Assembly (NCBI RefSeq): GCF_016863095.1
Contig: NZ_BOOF01000012.1
Span: 62,001-126,000, forward strand
DNA length: 64,000 nucleotides
Source of the DNA: Microbispora siamensis
GTDB taxonomy: Bacteria > Actinomycetota > Actinomycetes > Streptosporangiales > Streptosporangiaceae
Reading direction: 5' to 3'
A program made the position numbers and the translations under genes. This document shows positions 7,164-17,405 of the stretch, one piece after another (position 1 is the first letter of the stretch; every line of letters starts with the position of its first letter). Under the pieces are notes generated by a model that worked only from the letters and a program-made list of their open reading frames with translations, had not been told where the DNA came from and did no database searches.

Positions 7164-10100
7164 ACACCCTTCTCATCGCCAACCGGGGCGAGATCGCCGT
7201 GCGCGTCATCGCCACCGCCCGCCGCCTGGGCCTGCGCACGGTCGCCGTCTACTCCGACGCCGACCGGGGCGCCGCCCACGTCCGCCTGGCCGACCACGCC
7301 GTGCGGCTCGGCCCCGCCCCCGCCCGGGAGAGCTACCTGGACGCCGACCGGGTGCTCCAGGCCGCCCTGGACAGCGGCGCGGACGCCGTCCACCCCGGCT
7401 ACGGCTTCCTGTCAGAAGACGCCGCCTTCGCGCGCCGGGTCGAGGCCGCCGGCCTGGCCTTCGTCGGTCCCACCCCCGGGCAGCTCGACCTCTTCGGCGC
7501 CAAGCACACCGCCCGCGCCGCCGCCGAGCGGGCCGGCGTACCCCTGCTCCCCGGCACGGGCCTGCTCCCCGACCTGGACGCGGCCCTGATCGCCGCGCGG
7601 GACATCGGCTACCCGGTCATGCTCAAGGCCACCGGCGGAGGCGGCGGCATCGGCATGCGCGCCTGCCGCGACGACGACGACCTGGCCCGGGCGTGGCAGA
7701 GCGTCCAGCGCACCGCCGCCGCCGGCTTCGCCACGGCCGGGCTGTTCCTGGAACGCCTGGTCGAGGGCGGCCGGCACGTCGAGGTCCAGGTCTTCGGCGA
7801 CGGCACCGGCAACGTCGTCACGTTCGGCGACCGCGACTGCTCCCTGCAGCGGCGTCACCAGAAGGTGCTGGAGGAGGCCCCCGCCCCCGGCCTGCCGCCG
7901 CTGGTGCGCGCCAGGCTCGCCGACAGCGCCGCCGGCCTGTGCGCCTCGGTGCGCTACCGGTCGGCGGGAACCGTCGAGTTCATCTACGACCCGGCGCGTG
8001 CCGAGCCGTACTTCCTGGAGGTGAACACCCGCCTGCAGGTGGAGCACCCGGTCACCGAGGCGATCTACGGGGTCGACCTGGTCGAATGGATGCTGCGCCT
8101 GGCCCAGGGCGACGTCAGCCAGGTGCGCGCCGCCCTGGAGAACCCACCCGCGGCCACCGGCCACGCCGTCGAGGCCCGGGTCTACGCCGAGGACCCGAGC
8201 CGCGACCACCGGCCCAGCGCGGGCCTGCTCACCCGCGTCGCGTTCCCCGAGGGCGTGCGAGTCGACGGCTGGGTGGAGACGGGCACCCAGGTGAGCAGCG
8301 CCTACGACCCGCTGCTCGCCAAGGTCGTCGCGCACGGCGCCGACCGCGAACAGGCCCTCGACCGGCTGGCCGCGGCGCTGGCCGAGACCAGGATCGACGG
8401 CGTCGAGACCAACCTCGGGCTGCTGCGCGCCGCCGTGGACGACCCCTCCGTACGGGCGGCCACGCACGGCACGGCCACCCTGGCCGGGCTCACCGACGGC
8501 TCCCGCCGCATCGAGGTGGTGCGTGCCGGCACCCTCACCACCGTCCAGGACTGGCCGGGACGGACCGGCTACTGGCAGGTGGGCGTGCCGCCGTCGGGAC
8601 CGATGGACGACCGCTCCTTCCGGTACGGCAACGCCGCCCTGGGCAACGACCCCGGCGCGCCCGGCCTGGAGTGCACGTTGCGCGGCCCGGCGCTGCGCTT
8701 CAGCCACGCCACCACCGTCTGCGTCACCGGCGCGCCCGCCCCCGTCACCGTGGACGGCGCGCCCGTCCCCCAGTGGGAGCCGGTCACCGTGCCCGCCGGC
8801 GGCGTGCTGGACATCGGCGCCGCCGAAGGGCCCGGACTGCGCGTCTACCTGCTGATCGCGGGCGGGTTCGACGTTCCCGCCTACCTGGGCAGCGCCGCGA
8901 CGTTCACCCTCGGCGGGTTCGGCGGACACGGCGGCCGGGCCCTGCGCGCCGGGGACGTCCTGCACGGCGGACGCCTCGCGGAGGGCAGCGCCGATCCCGG
9001 TGAGCGGCCCGAGTTCGGGCACGCCTGGCGGATCGGCGTGGTCGAGGGCCCGCACGCCGACTCCGAGTTCTTCACCGACGACGACATCCACGACTTCTAC
9101 GCCGCCCGGTGGAAGGTCCACCACAACTCCGCCCGCACCGGCGTACGCCTGATCGGCCCCAAACCGCGCTGGGCACGCCTCGACGGCGGCGAGGCGGGAC
9201 TGCACCCCTCCAACATCCACGACACCCCCTACTCGGTGGGCGCCGTGGACTACACCGGCGACATGCCGGTCGTGCTCGGCCCCGACGGCCCCTCGCTCGG
9301 CGGGTTCGTCTGCCCGGCCACCGTCGTCACCTCCGAACGCTGGAAACTCGGTCAGCTCCGGCCCGGAGACACCGTCACCTTCGTCCCCGTGCCCCCTGCG
9401 ATCGGCGTCCCCGGCGACGGCGGCGTGCTCCACCGCCTCCCCGAGACCGGCGAGCGGCCCAGCGTCACCTACCGGCGCAGCGGGAACGACAACATCCTCG
9501 TCGAGTACGGGCCGATGGAACTCGACCTGGGCCTGCGCATGCGCGTGCACGCGCTGGCGGAGGCACTGGCCGCCCGGGACCTGCCCGGCGTGATCGACCT
9601 CACCCCCGGCATCCGCTCGCTCCAGATCCATCTCGACCCGGACGCGCTCTCGCAGCGCGACCTGCTGGCCGAACTGCTCCGCATCGAGGCCGGTCTGCCG
9701 CCCACCGGAGAGCTTGAGGTGCCCAGCCGCGTCGTCCACCTTCCCCTGTCCTGGGACGACCCCGCCACCCGGGAGGCCATCGCCCGCTACATGGCGGGAG
9801 TGCGCGACGACGCGCCCTGGTGCCCGTCGAACATCGAGTTCATCCGCCGGGTCAACGGCCTGGACGACGTGGCCGAGGTCCACCGCATCGTCTTCGACGC
9901 CGAATACCTCGTGCTCGGGCTCGGCGACGTGTATCTCGGCGCTCCCGTGGCCACCCCGCTCGACCCCCGGCACCGTCTGGTCACCACCAAGTACAACCCC
10001 GCCCGCACCTGGACCGCCGAGAACTCCGTCGGCATCGGCGGCGCCTACCTGTGCGTCTACGGGATGGAGGGACCGGGCGGCTACCAGTTCGTGGGCCGCA

Positions 10101-10678
10101 CCACACAGGTGTGGTCGAGCTGGCAGCAACGCGGCGGGTTCCAGCCCGGCTTCCCCTGGCTGCTGCGTTTCTTCGACCGCATCCGCTGGTATCCGGTCAC
10201 GGCGGAAGAACTGCTCGAACTACGCGCCGACCTGGCGGCGGGGCGGTTCGAACCCAAGATCGAAGAAGGCGTGTTCCGGCTCGCCGACCACCACCGCTTC
10301 CTGGCCGAGCACGCCGGCTCCATCGCGGCCTTCCGCGAACGGCAGGCCGCCGCTTTCGCCGCCGAACGCGCGGCCTGGCAGGCGTCGGGCGAGTTCGATC
10401 GGGCGGAGCAGCCCCAAGGGCCGGCCGAAACCGAGCTGGAGCTGCCACCGGGCTGCGAAGTGGTGGAAGCGGAGTTCACCGCGAGTGTGTGGCAGATCGG
10501 CGTCACGCCCGGCCGGCGGATCGCCGCCGGGCAGCCGCTGATCGTGCTGGAGGCGATGAAGATGGAGTCCGCCGTCCCGGCCCCCGCCGACGGCGTGGTC
10601 GAACGAGTCCTGGTCGGCCCCGGTGACCAGGTGGAGGCGGGCACCCCGCTGGTGGTGCTGAGGAGTGATCGTGGCTGA
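7160..10678 (+). CDS. Biotin-dependent urea/guanidine carboxylase
   Basis: 1172 aa. Domain order: biotin carboxylase (about 1-450; LIANRGEIAVRVI start, ATP-grasp glycine loop KATGGGGGIGMR, EVNTRLQVEHPVTE), then carboxyltransferase made of KipA/AHS2-like (about 455-765) and KipI/AHS1-like (about 768-1000) halves, and a C-terminal biotin carrier domain with AMKM, biotin acceptor Lys1134. It carboxylates urea to allophanate or guanidine to carboxyguanidine, with ATP and bicarbonate. The DUF1989 pair argues for guanidine. Urea and guanidine carboxylases are told apart by an Asp/Asn in the carboxyltransferase site, which I cannot place without an alignment. Coupled by ATGA to the gene before and by overlap to atzF. 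Confidence 0.93.
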   Translation: MNTLLIANRGEIAVRVIATARRLGLRTVAVYSDADRGAAHVRLADHAVRLGPAPARESYLDADRVLQAALDSGADAVHPGYGFLSEDAAFARRVEAAGLAFVGPTPGQLDLFGAKHTARAAAERAGVPLLPGTGLLPDLDAALIAARDIGYPVMLKATGGGGGIGMRACRDDDDLARAWQSVQRTAAAGFATAGLFLERLVEGGRHVEVQVFGDGTGNVVTFGDRDCSLQRRHQKVLEEAPAPGLPPLVRARLADSAAGLCASVRYRSAGTVEFIYDPARAEPYFLEVNTRLQVEHPVTEAIYGVDLVEWMLRLAQGDVSQVRAALENPPAATGHAVEARVYAEDPSRDHRPSAGLLTRVAFPEGVRVDGWVETGTQVSSAYDPLLAKVVAHGADREQALDRLAAALAETRIDGVETNLGLLRAAVDDPSVRAATHGTATLAGLTDGSRRIEVVRAGTLTTVQDWPGRTGYWQVGVPPSGPMDDRSFRYGNAALGNDPGAPGLECTLRGPALRFSHATTVCVTGAPAPVTVDGAPVPQWEPVTVPAGGVLDIGAAEGPGLRVYLLIAGGFDVPAYLGSAATFTLGGFGGHGGRALRAGDVLHGGRLAEGSADPGERPEFGHAWRIGVVEGPHADSEFFTDDDIHDFYAARWKVHHNSARTGVRLIGPKPRWARLDGGEAGLHPSNIHDTPYSVGAVDYTGDMPVVLGPDGPSLGGFVCPATVVTSERWKLGQLRPGDTVTFVPVPPAIGVPGDGGVLHRLPETGERPSVTYRRSGNDNILVEYGPMELDLGLRMRVHALAEALAARDLPGVIDLTPGIRSLQIHLDPDALSQRDLLAELLRIEAGLPPTGELEVPSRVVHLPLSWDDPATREAIARYMAGVRDDAPWCPSNIEFIRRVNGLDDVAEVHRIVFDAEYLVLGLGDVYLGAPVATPLDPRHRLVTTKYNPARTWTAENSVGIGGAYLCVYGMEGPGGYQFVGRTTQVWSSWQQRGGFQPGFPWLLRFFDRIRWYPVTAEELLELRADLAAGRFEPKIEEGVFRLADHHRFLAEHAGSIAAFRERQAAAFAAERAAWQASGEFDRAEQPQGPAETELELPPGCEVVEAEFTASVWQIGVTPGRRIAAGQPLIVLEAMKMESAVPAPADGVVERVLVGPGDQVEAGTPLVVLRSDRG

Positions 10679-12338
10679 GACGGCGCTGCAACGAGTCCGC
10701 AGGGCCTACGCCCGGATCACCGAGACGGACCGTCCGGAGATCTGGATCGACCTGCGGCCACAGGCCGACGTGGAGGCCGAAGCCGCAGCCGTGGACGCGC
10801 GGGTGACGGGCGGCGAACACCTCCCTCTCGCGGGGTCTCTGCTGGCCGTCAAGGGCAACATCGACGTGGCCGGCCTGCCGACCACCGCCGGCTGCCCCTC
10901 CTACGCCTACCTTCCGGACGCCGACGCCCCCGCTGTGGCCCGGCTCCGCGCGGCCGGCGCGGTCGTGCTCGGCACCACCAACATGGACCAGTTCGCCACC
11001 GGGCTGGTCGGCACCCGCAGCCCCTACGGCGCGGTGCGCGCCGCCACCGACCCGGCCCGGATCTCCGGAGGGTCCAGCTCGGGCTCGGCGGTCGCCGTCG
11101 CGCTGGGCCTGGCCGACCTGGCGCTCGGCACCGACACCGCGGGCTCGGGCCGGGTGCCCGCCGCCTTCAACGGCATCGTCGGACTCAAGCCCACCCGCGG
11201 CCTGATCCCTGCCGAAGGCGTGGTCCCGGCCTGCCGGAGCCTGGACTGCGTCAGCGTCTTCGCCCGCACGCTCCCCGAGGCCCAGCGGGCCCTGGCCCTC
11301 ATGACCGGCCCCTCCGCATCGCCCGTATCCCGTCCGGCCCGCCGCCCCGGGCCGTGGCGGGTGGCGGTGCCCGCCACCGCCGATCTCGGGTCGCTGGCGC
11401 CGGGCTGGGCCGAGGCGTTCGAGGCGACGGCCGGCGGGCTGGCCTCGGCGGGCGTGGAGATCCGCCCGATCGACCCCGCCCCCTTCCTGGAGGCCGCCGC
11501 GTTGCTCTACCAGGGGGCGTTCGTCGCCGAGCGTTACACCGCGGTCGGCGCGTTCGTCGACGCGTCTGCGGAAAGGGGCGGCCCGGACCTGGATCCCGTC
11601 GTCGCCTCCGTCATCACCGCGGCCCGTGACCTGCCCGCGCACCGTCTGTTCGCCGATCGGGAACGGCTCGCGGCGCTCCGCGAGCGGGCCCTGTCCCTGC
11701 TCGGCGACCGCGACGCCCTGCTCCTGCCGGTCGCTCCCCGTCATCCCACCCTGGCGCAGGTCGCGGCCGACCCCGTCGGCGTCAACAGCGAGCTCGGCCG
11801 CTTCACCAACTTCGTCAACCTCTTCGACATGTGCGCTCTCGCCGTACCCGCCGGATGGGTGGACGGACTGCCGTACGGGGTCATGCTGGTCGGCCGGGCC
11901 CACGCCGACGACGACCTGGCCGCCATCGCCCGGCTGCTCCGGCCGTCCGTCCGCCTGGCCGTGGCCGGCGCGCACCTGTCAGGACAGCCGCTCAACCACG
12001 AGCTCACCGCGTGCGGCGCCCGCCTGCTCGCCACCACCACGACCGCGGCGCGCTACCGGCTGCACGCCCTGACCACCGACCCGCCCAAACCCGGGCTCGT
12101 CCGGGTCCCGGAGAACGGCGCGGCCATCGAGTGCGAGGTGTGGGAACTTCCCGCCGAAGGGCTGGGCCGCCTGCTCGCGGCCCTTCCCCGCCCGATGACG
12201 CTGGGCCAGGTCGAACTCGCCGACGGCACGAACGTGCCCGGCTTCCTCTGCGCGCCGGAAGGGTTGCGGGACGCGGCCGACATCACCGCCCACGGGGGGT
12301 GGCGCGCCTACCTCCGATCCCCGGCGGTCCACGCCTGA
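10671..12338 (+). CDS. atzF: Allophanate hydrolase
   Basis: 555 aa. Amidase-signature domain with the Lys-cisSer-Ser triad at Lys61 (AVKGNID), Ser135 (SGGSSSGSA) and Ser159 (TDTAGSGRVPA), then the C-terminal allophanate hydrolase domain (GAAIECEVWELP to the end). It converts allophanate to ammonia and CO2, the last step of guanidine or urea assimilation. Start at GTG 10671 has AGGAG at 10661-10665; GTG 10665 lies in the same frame. The start overlaps the carboxylase stop by 8 nt. The 3' end overlaps the convergent serine hydrolase gene by 31 nt. Confidence 0.93.
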   Translation: MAETALQRVRRAYARITETDRPEIWIDLRPQADVEAEAAAVDARVTGGEHLPLAGSLLAVKGNIDVAGLPTTAGCPSYAYLPDADAPAVARLRAAGAVVLGTTNMDQFATGLVGTRSPYGAVRAATDPARISGGSSSGSAVAVALGLADLALGTDTAGSGRVPAAFNGIVGLKPTRGLIPAEGVVPACRSLDCVSVFARTLPEAQRALALMTGPSASPVSRPARRPGPWRVAVPATADLGSLAPGWAEAFEATAGGLASAGVEIRPIDPAPFLEAAALLYQGAFVAERYTAVGAFVDASAERGGPDLDPVVASVITAARDLPAHRLFADRERLAALRERALSLLGDRDALLLPVAPRHPTLAQVAADPVGVNSELGRFTNFVNLFDMCALAVPAGWVDGLPYGVMLVGRAHADDDLAAIARLLRPSVRLAVAGAHLSGQPLNHELTACGARLLATTTTAARYRLHALTTDPPKPGLVRVPENGAAIECEVWELPAEGLGRLLAALPRPMTLGQVELADGTNVPGFLCAPEGLRDAADITAHGGWRAYLRSPAVHA

Positions 12339-13156
12339 CCCGCTCCCGGACAGACGACGGCGGCGACGGCGAGACCCGCCTGCCGGATCGCCTCGACCAG
12401 GGCGTGCTCGCGGCCCGCCGGCCCGTGCGCGAGCACGGCGTAGCCCTCCCACCTCGCCCCGGCCATGACGCCCACGTCGGCCCGCGTCCCGGCGTCCGTG
12501 CCGGTCTTGTTCGCCACCCAGACCCCGGCGGCGTACGGCAGGGCCGCCGGCGGGTCGCGGTCCTCGGGCTCGTGCGGGAGCAGCGCGGGCACCAGCGCGC
12601 GGTCGGTGTTGTGCGCCATCCAGCCGAGCAGCAGCCGCTGCCACGGCTCGCGCCCGTACGCCAGCGACCGCATGAGCCCGGCCAGCTCACGCGCCGTCCC
12701 GGTGGCGAAGGACGGCGGATGCCCGGGAAGCCGGGGCTCGCGGATCCTGTCGTGGATCCGGGTCCTGGCCAGTCCGAGCGCGGCGGCGGCCGCGTCCACC
12801 CGGCCGAGCCCGAGCCGCCGCAGCAGCGCGTTCGTCGCGGTGTTGTCGCTGACGGCGGCGGTGAGCAGCGCGAGATCGCCGGCCGTCCAGTCGCGGGCCG
12901 ACAGGCCGGTCAGCAGGCCCGACCCGCCCGCGTAGTCCTCGTCGAGCAGCGTCACGCGCTCGCCCGGATCCACGACCCCCGCCGCCACGTCCTGCGCGAG
13001 CGCCGCGAGCAGCAGCACCTTGCCGGTGCTCGCCAGCGGCAGCACCACGTCCTCGTTCAGGCCGAGCGCCCCGGGCACGCAGACGGCCAGCGTGCCCGGA
13101 CAGGAGGCCGCGACCTCCTCCAGCCGCAGCGTCTCCGGCCCGCCGGGATTATTCAC
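12308..13156 (-). CDS. Class A beta-lactamase-fold serine hydrolase, no signal peptide
   Basis: 282 aa from GTG 13156, which has GGAAAGGAA upstream. All three class A motifs are present: SxxK as STGK (Ser43-Lys46), SDN (103-105) and KTG in VANKTGTD near residue 221. No signal peptide is encoded, so the enzyme should be cytoplasmic, unlike true beta-lactamases; a DD-peptidase, esterase or amidase role on an imported substrate is more likely. It is the last gene of the leftward ABC-transporter/D-aminoacylase operon (49-bp gap). Confidence 0.82.
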   Translation of the reverse strand: MNNPGGPETLRLEEVAASCPGTLAVCVPGALGLNEDVVLPLASTGKVLLLAALAQDVAAGVVDPGERVTLLDEDYAGGSGLLTGLSARDWTAGDLALLTAAVSDNTATNALLRRLGLGRVDAAAAALGLARTRIHDRIREPRLPGHPPSFATGTARELAGLMRSLAYGREPWQRLLLGWMAHNTDRALVPALLPHEPEDRDPPAALPYAAGVWVANKTGTDAGTRADVGVMAGARWEGYAVLAHGPAGREHALVEAIRQAGLAVAAVVCPGAGQAWTAGDRR

Positions 13157-13205
13157 GTCCGTTCCTTTCCGCTCTCGCCGGACTTGCACGGGGTCCTCGC
13201 ACGGG

Positions 13206-14813
13206 TCACAGCGCGAGCACCGTGCCCGGCCGGGCGCCGGTCTCCTCGCCGTCGCGCACCACGACCCGGCCGGCGGCGACGACCGCGTCGATCCCGGCGG
13301 GCGGCAGCAGCGGCTCGGTGAACGTCGCCCGGTCGGCCACCGTCGCGGGGTCGAAGACCACCAGGTCGGCGTGCGCGCCGTCGCGGATCACGCCGCGCCC
13401 GGTCAGCCCGAAGCGCGCCGCGGCCATCCCGGTCATCTTGTGCACCGCCTCCTCCAGCCGCAGCAGCCCCAGCTCCCGGACGTACCGGCCGAGCACCCGC
13501 GGGAACGTCCCGGCCCAGCGCGGGTGCGGACGCCCGCCCGGCTTCGGCACGCCGTCCGAACCGATCATCGCGTACGGCGCGGCGAGCACCCGCCGCACGT
13601 CCTCCTCGACCATCGAGTGACTGATGATCGTCACCTCGCCGGCCTCGGCCACCAGCAGATCGGCGGCCACGTCGAGGGGGTCGGCGTCCGCCGAGGCCGC
13701 GAGGTCGGCGATGGTCCAGCCCTCCGCCTGCGGGTGGCGGGGCGCGCACGCCACGGAGATGCGGTCCCAGCCGCCGTTGCCGACCGTGTTCTCCCAGCCG
13801 GGCACGCCCTCCGCGATGGCGCGGCGCATCCGGTCGCGCTGGGCGGGATCGCCGAGCCGGGCCGTCAGCGCCCCCAGGCCGCCGTCGTTCGCCCAGGGGG
13901 GCAGCATGGCGGCCAGCGCCGTGCTGCCCGCCGTGTAGGGGTAGACGTCGCAGGTGACGTCCATGCCCTCGGCGCGCAGCGCGGCGATGCGCGGCAGCGT
14001 GCGCTCGGTGCGGCCCCAGGCGTACCGGCCCGCGGTCTTGTGGTGCGAGACGTGCAGCGCCGCGCCGCTGCGCCGGGAGATCTCGACCGCCTCCTCCAGC
14101 GCCTCCTCGACGCGTGACATCTCGTCACGCAGGTGGGTGACGTACGGCTTGCCGTGCCGGGCGGCCACCGCCGCCAGCGCCACCACCTCGTCGGTGCCGG
14201 CGTACGAGCCGGGGGTGTAGATCAGCCCGGTGGACAGCCCGGCCGCGCCCTGCGCCAGGGAGGCGTCGAGCAGCGCGCACATCGTGCGCAGCTCGCCGGG
14301 CCGGGCGGGCCGGTCCACGGGGCCGAGCACGCCCGCCCGGAGCGTGCCGTGGCCGACGAGCGAGGCCAGGTGGTTGGCCCGGGGCACCCGCGCGTGCGCG
14401 GCGGCGAAGCCCGCGAAGTCGGCGTACGCGCCGACGTCGCCGCCGAAGGTGATCCGCGTCTCGGCCCGCATGGCGGACAGCCGCTCCGGCAGGGCCGGGA
14501 AGAGGCTGGACCCGCAGTTGCCGCAGATCTCGGTGGTCACGCCCTGCAGCACCGACGCCCGCACCAGCGTGGAGCCGCCGCCGGACGGGCCGAGCAGCGT
14601 GACGCCGTCGGAGTGCGTGTGGACGTCGATGAAACCGGGGGAGACCACGCGTCCGCGCGCGTCGATCACCTCGGCCGCGCTCGTACGGGGGGCCTCGCCC
14701 GGGGCCAGCACGGTCAGCCGCCCGGCGGCGATCCCGACGTCGGCGGGCCTGCCGGGGCGGCCGGTGCCGTCGACCAGCAGGCCGCCCCGGATCAGCAGCT
14801 CGAAGCCGCTCAC
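13206..14813 (-). CDS. N-acyl-D-amino-acid deacylase (D-aminoacylase)
   Basis: 535 aa amidohydrolase. The metal site is visible as FIDVHTHSD (residues about 62-70), the subfamily Cys in EICGNCG, then THLRDE, HVSHHKT and MIGSDG in order, as in D-aminoacylases. It removes the acyl group from N-acyl-D-amino acids in the cytoplasm. GTG start at 14813 overlaps the stop of the upstream ABC ATPase (GTGA, 14810-14813). The linkage suggests that the importer brings in N-acylated D-amino acids, perhaps from peptidoglycan or non-ribosomal peptides. Confidence 0.9.
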   Translation of the reverse strand: MSGFELLIRGGLLVDGTGRPGRPADVGIAAGRLTVLAPGEAPRTSAAEVIDARGRVVSPGFIDVHTHSDGVTLLGPSGGGSTLVRASVLQGVTTEICGNCGSSLFPALPERLSAMRAETRITFGGDVGAYADFAGFAAAHARVPRANHLASLVGHGTLRAGVLGPVDRPARPGELRTMCALLDASLAQGAAGLSTGLIYTPGSYAGTDEVVALAAVAARHGKPYVTHLRDEMSRVEEALEEAVEISRRSGAALHVSHHKTAGRYAWGRTERTLPRIAALRAEGMDVTCDVYPYTAGSTALAAMLPPWANDGGLGALTARLGDPAQRDRMRRAIAEGVPGWENTVGNGGWDRISVACAPRHPQAEGWTIADLAASADADPLDVAADLLVAEAGEVTIISHSMVEEDVRRVLAAPYAMIGSDGVPKPGGRPHPRWAGTFPRVLGRYVRELGLLRLEEAVHKMTGMAAARFGLTGRGVIRDGAHADLVVFDPATVADRATFTEPLLPPAGIDAVVAAGRVVVRDGEETGARPGTVLAL

Positions 14814-15580
14814 TGGACCTGCCCGAGGAAGGTGCGCAGCCGCTCGTGCCGCGGCGCCGCGAGCACCTCGCGCGGGTCGCCGCGCTCGACGATGACGCCG
14901 TCGTCCATGAACACGAGCTGGTCGCCGACCTCGCGGGCGAAGTTCATCTCGTGGGTGACGACCATCATGGTCATGCCGGTCGCCGCGAGGTCCCGCATGA
15001 CGGCCAGCACCTCCTGCACGAGCTCGGGGTCGAGCGCGCTGGTCGGCTCGTCGAAGAGCATCAGGCTGGGCCGCATGGCGAGGCTGCGGGCGATGGCCAC
15101 CCGCTGCTGCTGGCCGCCGGACAACTGGGCCGGGTAGTGGTGGGCCCGGTCGGCCAGGCCGACCCGGTCGAGCAGTTCCTCCGCCTGCCGCCTGGCCTGC
15201 GCGGCGGGCGTGCCCAGCACGGTGACCGGCCCCTCCATCACGTTCTCGATCGCGGTGCGGTGCGGGAACAGGTGGAAGCGCTGGAACACCATGCCGATGC
15301 CGCGCCGCTGCCGGGACAGCTCGTGGGGGCGCAGGGAGTGCAGCCGGCCGCCGCGCTCGGCGTAGCCCATCAGCTCGCCGTTCACCCAGATCCGGCCGGA
15401 GTCGATGGTCTCCAGCCGGTTGACGCAGCGCAGCAGGGTCGACTTGCCCGACCCCGACGGGCCCACCACGCACACCACCTCGCCGGCGGGGACGTCGAGG
15501 TCGATGCCCTTGAGCACCTCGAGCGACCCGAAGCGCTTGCGGACGGCGCGGATGCGCACCATCGGCTGATCGGCGTTCAC
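14810..15580 (-). CDS. Polar amino acid ABC transporter, ATP-binding protein
   Basis: 256 aa. Walker [10 protein letters not shown] (40-48), signature LSGGQQQR, Walker [13 protein letters not shown] and the switch His in VVTHEM are all intact. It belongs to the GlnQ/HisP group. GTG start at 15580 has AAGGAG upstream and overlaps the stop of the permease (GTGA). It powers the importer formed with the permease and the lipoprotein encoded just upstream. Confidence 0.95.
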   Translation of the reverse strand: MNADQPMVRIRAVRKRFGSLEVLKGIDLDVPAGEVVCVVGPSGSGKSTLLRCVNRLETIDSGRIWVNGELMGYAERGGRLHSLRPHELSRQRRGIGMVFQRFHLFPHRTAIENVMEGPVTVLGTPAAQARRQAEELLDRVGLADRAHHYPAQLSGGQQQRVAIARSLAMRPSLMLFDEPTSALDPELVQEVLAVMRDLAATGMTMMVVTHEMNFAREVGDQLVFMDDGVIVERGDPREVLAAPRHERLRTFLGQVQ

Positions 15581-16524
15581 GAGGGCTCCTTCGACGGCAG
15601 GGGCTCCTTGGACGGCAGCGGCTCCCTGGACGGCAGCGGCGACAGGTTGCGGCGGACCCGGGAGGACAGCCGCACGTGGCCGCGCTCGAACCGCTTCTCG
15701 ATGAAGTGCTGGCCGACGCTCGCGATCGTGGTGAGCACGAGGTACCAGATCGAGGCGACCACGAGCATCGCGATGACCTCGAAGTTGCCGAGGTAGATGC
15801 GCTGCGCCACGGTCAGCAGCTCGGCCCCGGCGATCACGGAGACCATCGAGGTGGTCTTCAGCATCGAGATGAACTGGTTGCCGGTCGGCGGGATGATCAC
15901 CCGCATGGCCTGCGGGAGCACCACGCGGCGCAGCACCTGCCGGTGCGACATGCCGAGCGACTCGGCCGCCTCCCGCTGGCCCGGGTCGACCGAGCGGATG
16001 CCCGCGCGGACGATCTCCGCCATGTACGCGCCCTCGTTGATCGCCAGGCCGAGCAGCGCGGCGGTGAACGGCGTGATGACCGCGTTCGCCTGCCACTCGA
16101 TCAGCTTGGGCCCGCCGAACGGCACGCCGATCGCGAAGGTGGGGAAGACCAGCCCGATGTTGAACCAGAAGATGAGCTGCACCAGCAGCGGCGTGCCGCG
16201 GAAGAACCACGTGTAGAGGGCGGAGGTGCCGCGCAGCACGGGGTTGTCCGACAGCTGCATGACGGCGGCCAGTACGCCCAGCGCCAGGCCGATGGCCATG
16301 GACAGCACGGTGAGCTGGATCGTGACCCACAGACCGCCGAGGATCCTGCCGTCGGCCAGGTAGGCGACGATGACGTCCCAGTGCAGGTTCTCGTTGACAA
16401 TGATCGTGTAGGCCAGCCAGACGAGGAAGAGGAGGGCGACGGCCGCCCCCAGCCACCGGCCGGGCCGTACGGGGCGCACGGCCTCGATCGGCAGCTCGGC
16501 GTCGGCCGCCTTCTCCCGGGTCAC
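15577..16524 (-). CDS. Polar amino acid ABC transporter, permease (HisM type)
   Basis: 315 aa with about five membrane helices plus an N-terminal one. The family loop [22 protein letters not shown] is present from about residue 188 (ATPase coupling EAA motif). Only one permease gene is present, so it probably homodimerises. The C-terminus ends in a short tandem repeat, [18 protein letters not shown], encoded by 15585-15639, unusual for the family. GTG start at 16524 overlaps the binding-protein stop. Confidence 0.93.
   Translation of the reverse strand: MTREKAADAELPIEAVRPVRPGRWLGAAVALLFLVWLAYTIIVNENLHWDVIVAYLADGRILGGLWVTIQLTVLSMAIGLALGVLAAVMQLSDNPVLRGTSALYTWFFRGTPLLVQLIFWFNIGLVFPTFAIGVPFGGPKLIEWQANAVITPFTAALLGLAINEGAYMAEIVRAGIRSVDPGQREAAESLGMSHRQVLRRVVLPQAMRVIIPPTGNQFISMLKTTSMVSVIAGAELLTVAQRIYLGNFEVIAMLVVASIWYLVLTTIASVGQHFIEKRFERGHVRLSSRVRRNLSPLPSREPLPSKEPLPSKEPS
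15585..15639 (-). repeat. 18-bp tandem repeat within the permease 3' end
   Basis: Three imperfect 18-bp copies read on the minus strand encode LP-S-(R/K)-E-P units at the very C-terminus of the ABC permease. Each copy also contains an AAGGAG-like sequence (GGAGCC); the last sits at ribosome-binding distance from the ATPase GTG at 15580. Confidence 0.75.
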
Positions 16525-17405
16525 TTCCACGGCTGGGTGTTGACCAGCACGCCGTTGACGGCGTTGGCCGTCACGCCGTACTTGTCCAGCACGGACGTGT
16601 AGCCGCCGTCGGCCTGGAGCTCCTCCATCGCCTTGGCGACCGCGTCCCGCAGCGCCGTCTTGCGCTTGTCGACGGCGATGCCCCACGGGCCGGCCTCGTA
16701 CTGCTCGGGCAGCACGTCGTACTTGCCGGTGTCCTTGGCGTACATGACGGCGACGGGGTAGTCCACGATCGTGGCCACCGCGCGCCCGGAGTCGATCGAG
16801 AGCAGGCCGGTGGGCGCGTCCTCGCTCTGCATGATCTTCATCTTCGTGGCGCACTTCTCGTTCTGCTTCTCGCCGATGGCGAGGTTCGAGCTGCCCTTGG
16901 CCAGCACCACCGTGCGGCCGCACAGGTCGTCGAGGGTCTTGATGCCCTCCGGGTTGCCCTTCTTCACCATGATCGCGCCGCCGGCGTTGAAGTAGTCGAT
17001 GAAGTCGACCGCCGCGCGCCGCTCCTGGGTGTCGCTCATCGAGGACATCACGATGTCCCAGCGCCCGCCCTGGAGGCCGGGGATGAGGCCGTCGAAGGCC
17101 GCGTTGGTGATCGAGAACTTCAGCCCGAGCTTGGCCGCGATGGCGGCGCCGAGGTCGGGGTCGACACCGGTGAGCTCCTGGGTGCCCTTCTTGTACATCT
17201 CCATCGGGGGGTAGCCCTCCGACGTGGCGACCCGCAGCGTGCCCGACTTTCGCACGTCCTCGGGAACCAGGTCCTTCGCTGTCTTGCCCGTCGTCGCCGC
17301 CGCGTTCTCGCCCGCGGCGGTCCCCGACGACGAACGCCCGCAGCCGCCGGCGAGCGCCGACACGACCAGCGCGCCGACTATGGCCACATATAGGCGCTTT
17401 GTCAT
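16521..17405 (-). CDS. Polar amino acid ABC transporter, substrate-binding lipoprotein
   Basis: 294 aa. Signal peptide with a lipobox-like VSALAGGC (Cys about residue 22), then a linker and a type-2 periplasmic-binding domain: [48 protein letters not shown]. It captures the substrate outside the membrane; family members bind amino acids, here perhaps N-acylated or D-forms given the linked deacylase. AGGAGG lies just before the ATG. First gene of the five-gene leftward operon. Confidence 0.92.
   Translation of the reverse strand: MTKRLYVAIVGALVVSALAGGCGRSSSGTAAGENAAATTGKTAKDLVPEDVRKSGTLRVATSEGYPPMEMYKKGTQELTGVDPDLGAAIAAKLGLKFSITNAAFDGLIPGLQGGRWDIVMSSMSDTQERRAAVDFIDYFNAGGAIMVKKGNPEGIKTLDDLCGRTVVLAKGSSNLAIGEKQNEKCATKMKIMQSEDAPTGLLSIDSGRAVATIVDYPVAVMYAKDTGKYDVLPEQYEAGPWGIAVDKRKTALRDAVAKAMEELQADGGYTSVLDKYGVTANAVNGVLVNTQPWK

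Noticed and set aside
7412..10129. 905-codon minus-strand frame
   Set aside because: Antisense of the carboxylase gene; no signal peptide, motif or ribosome-binding site.
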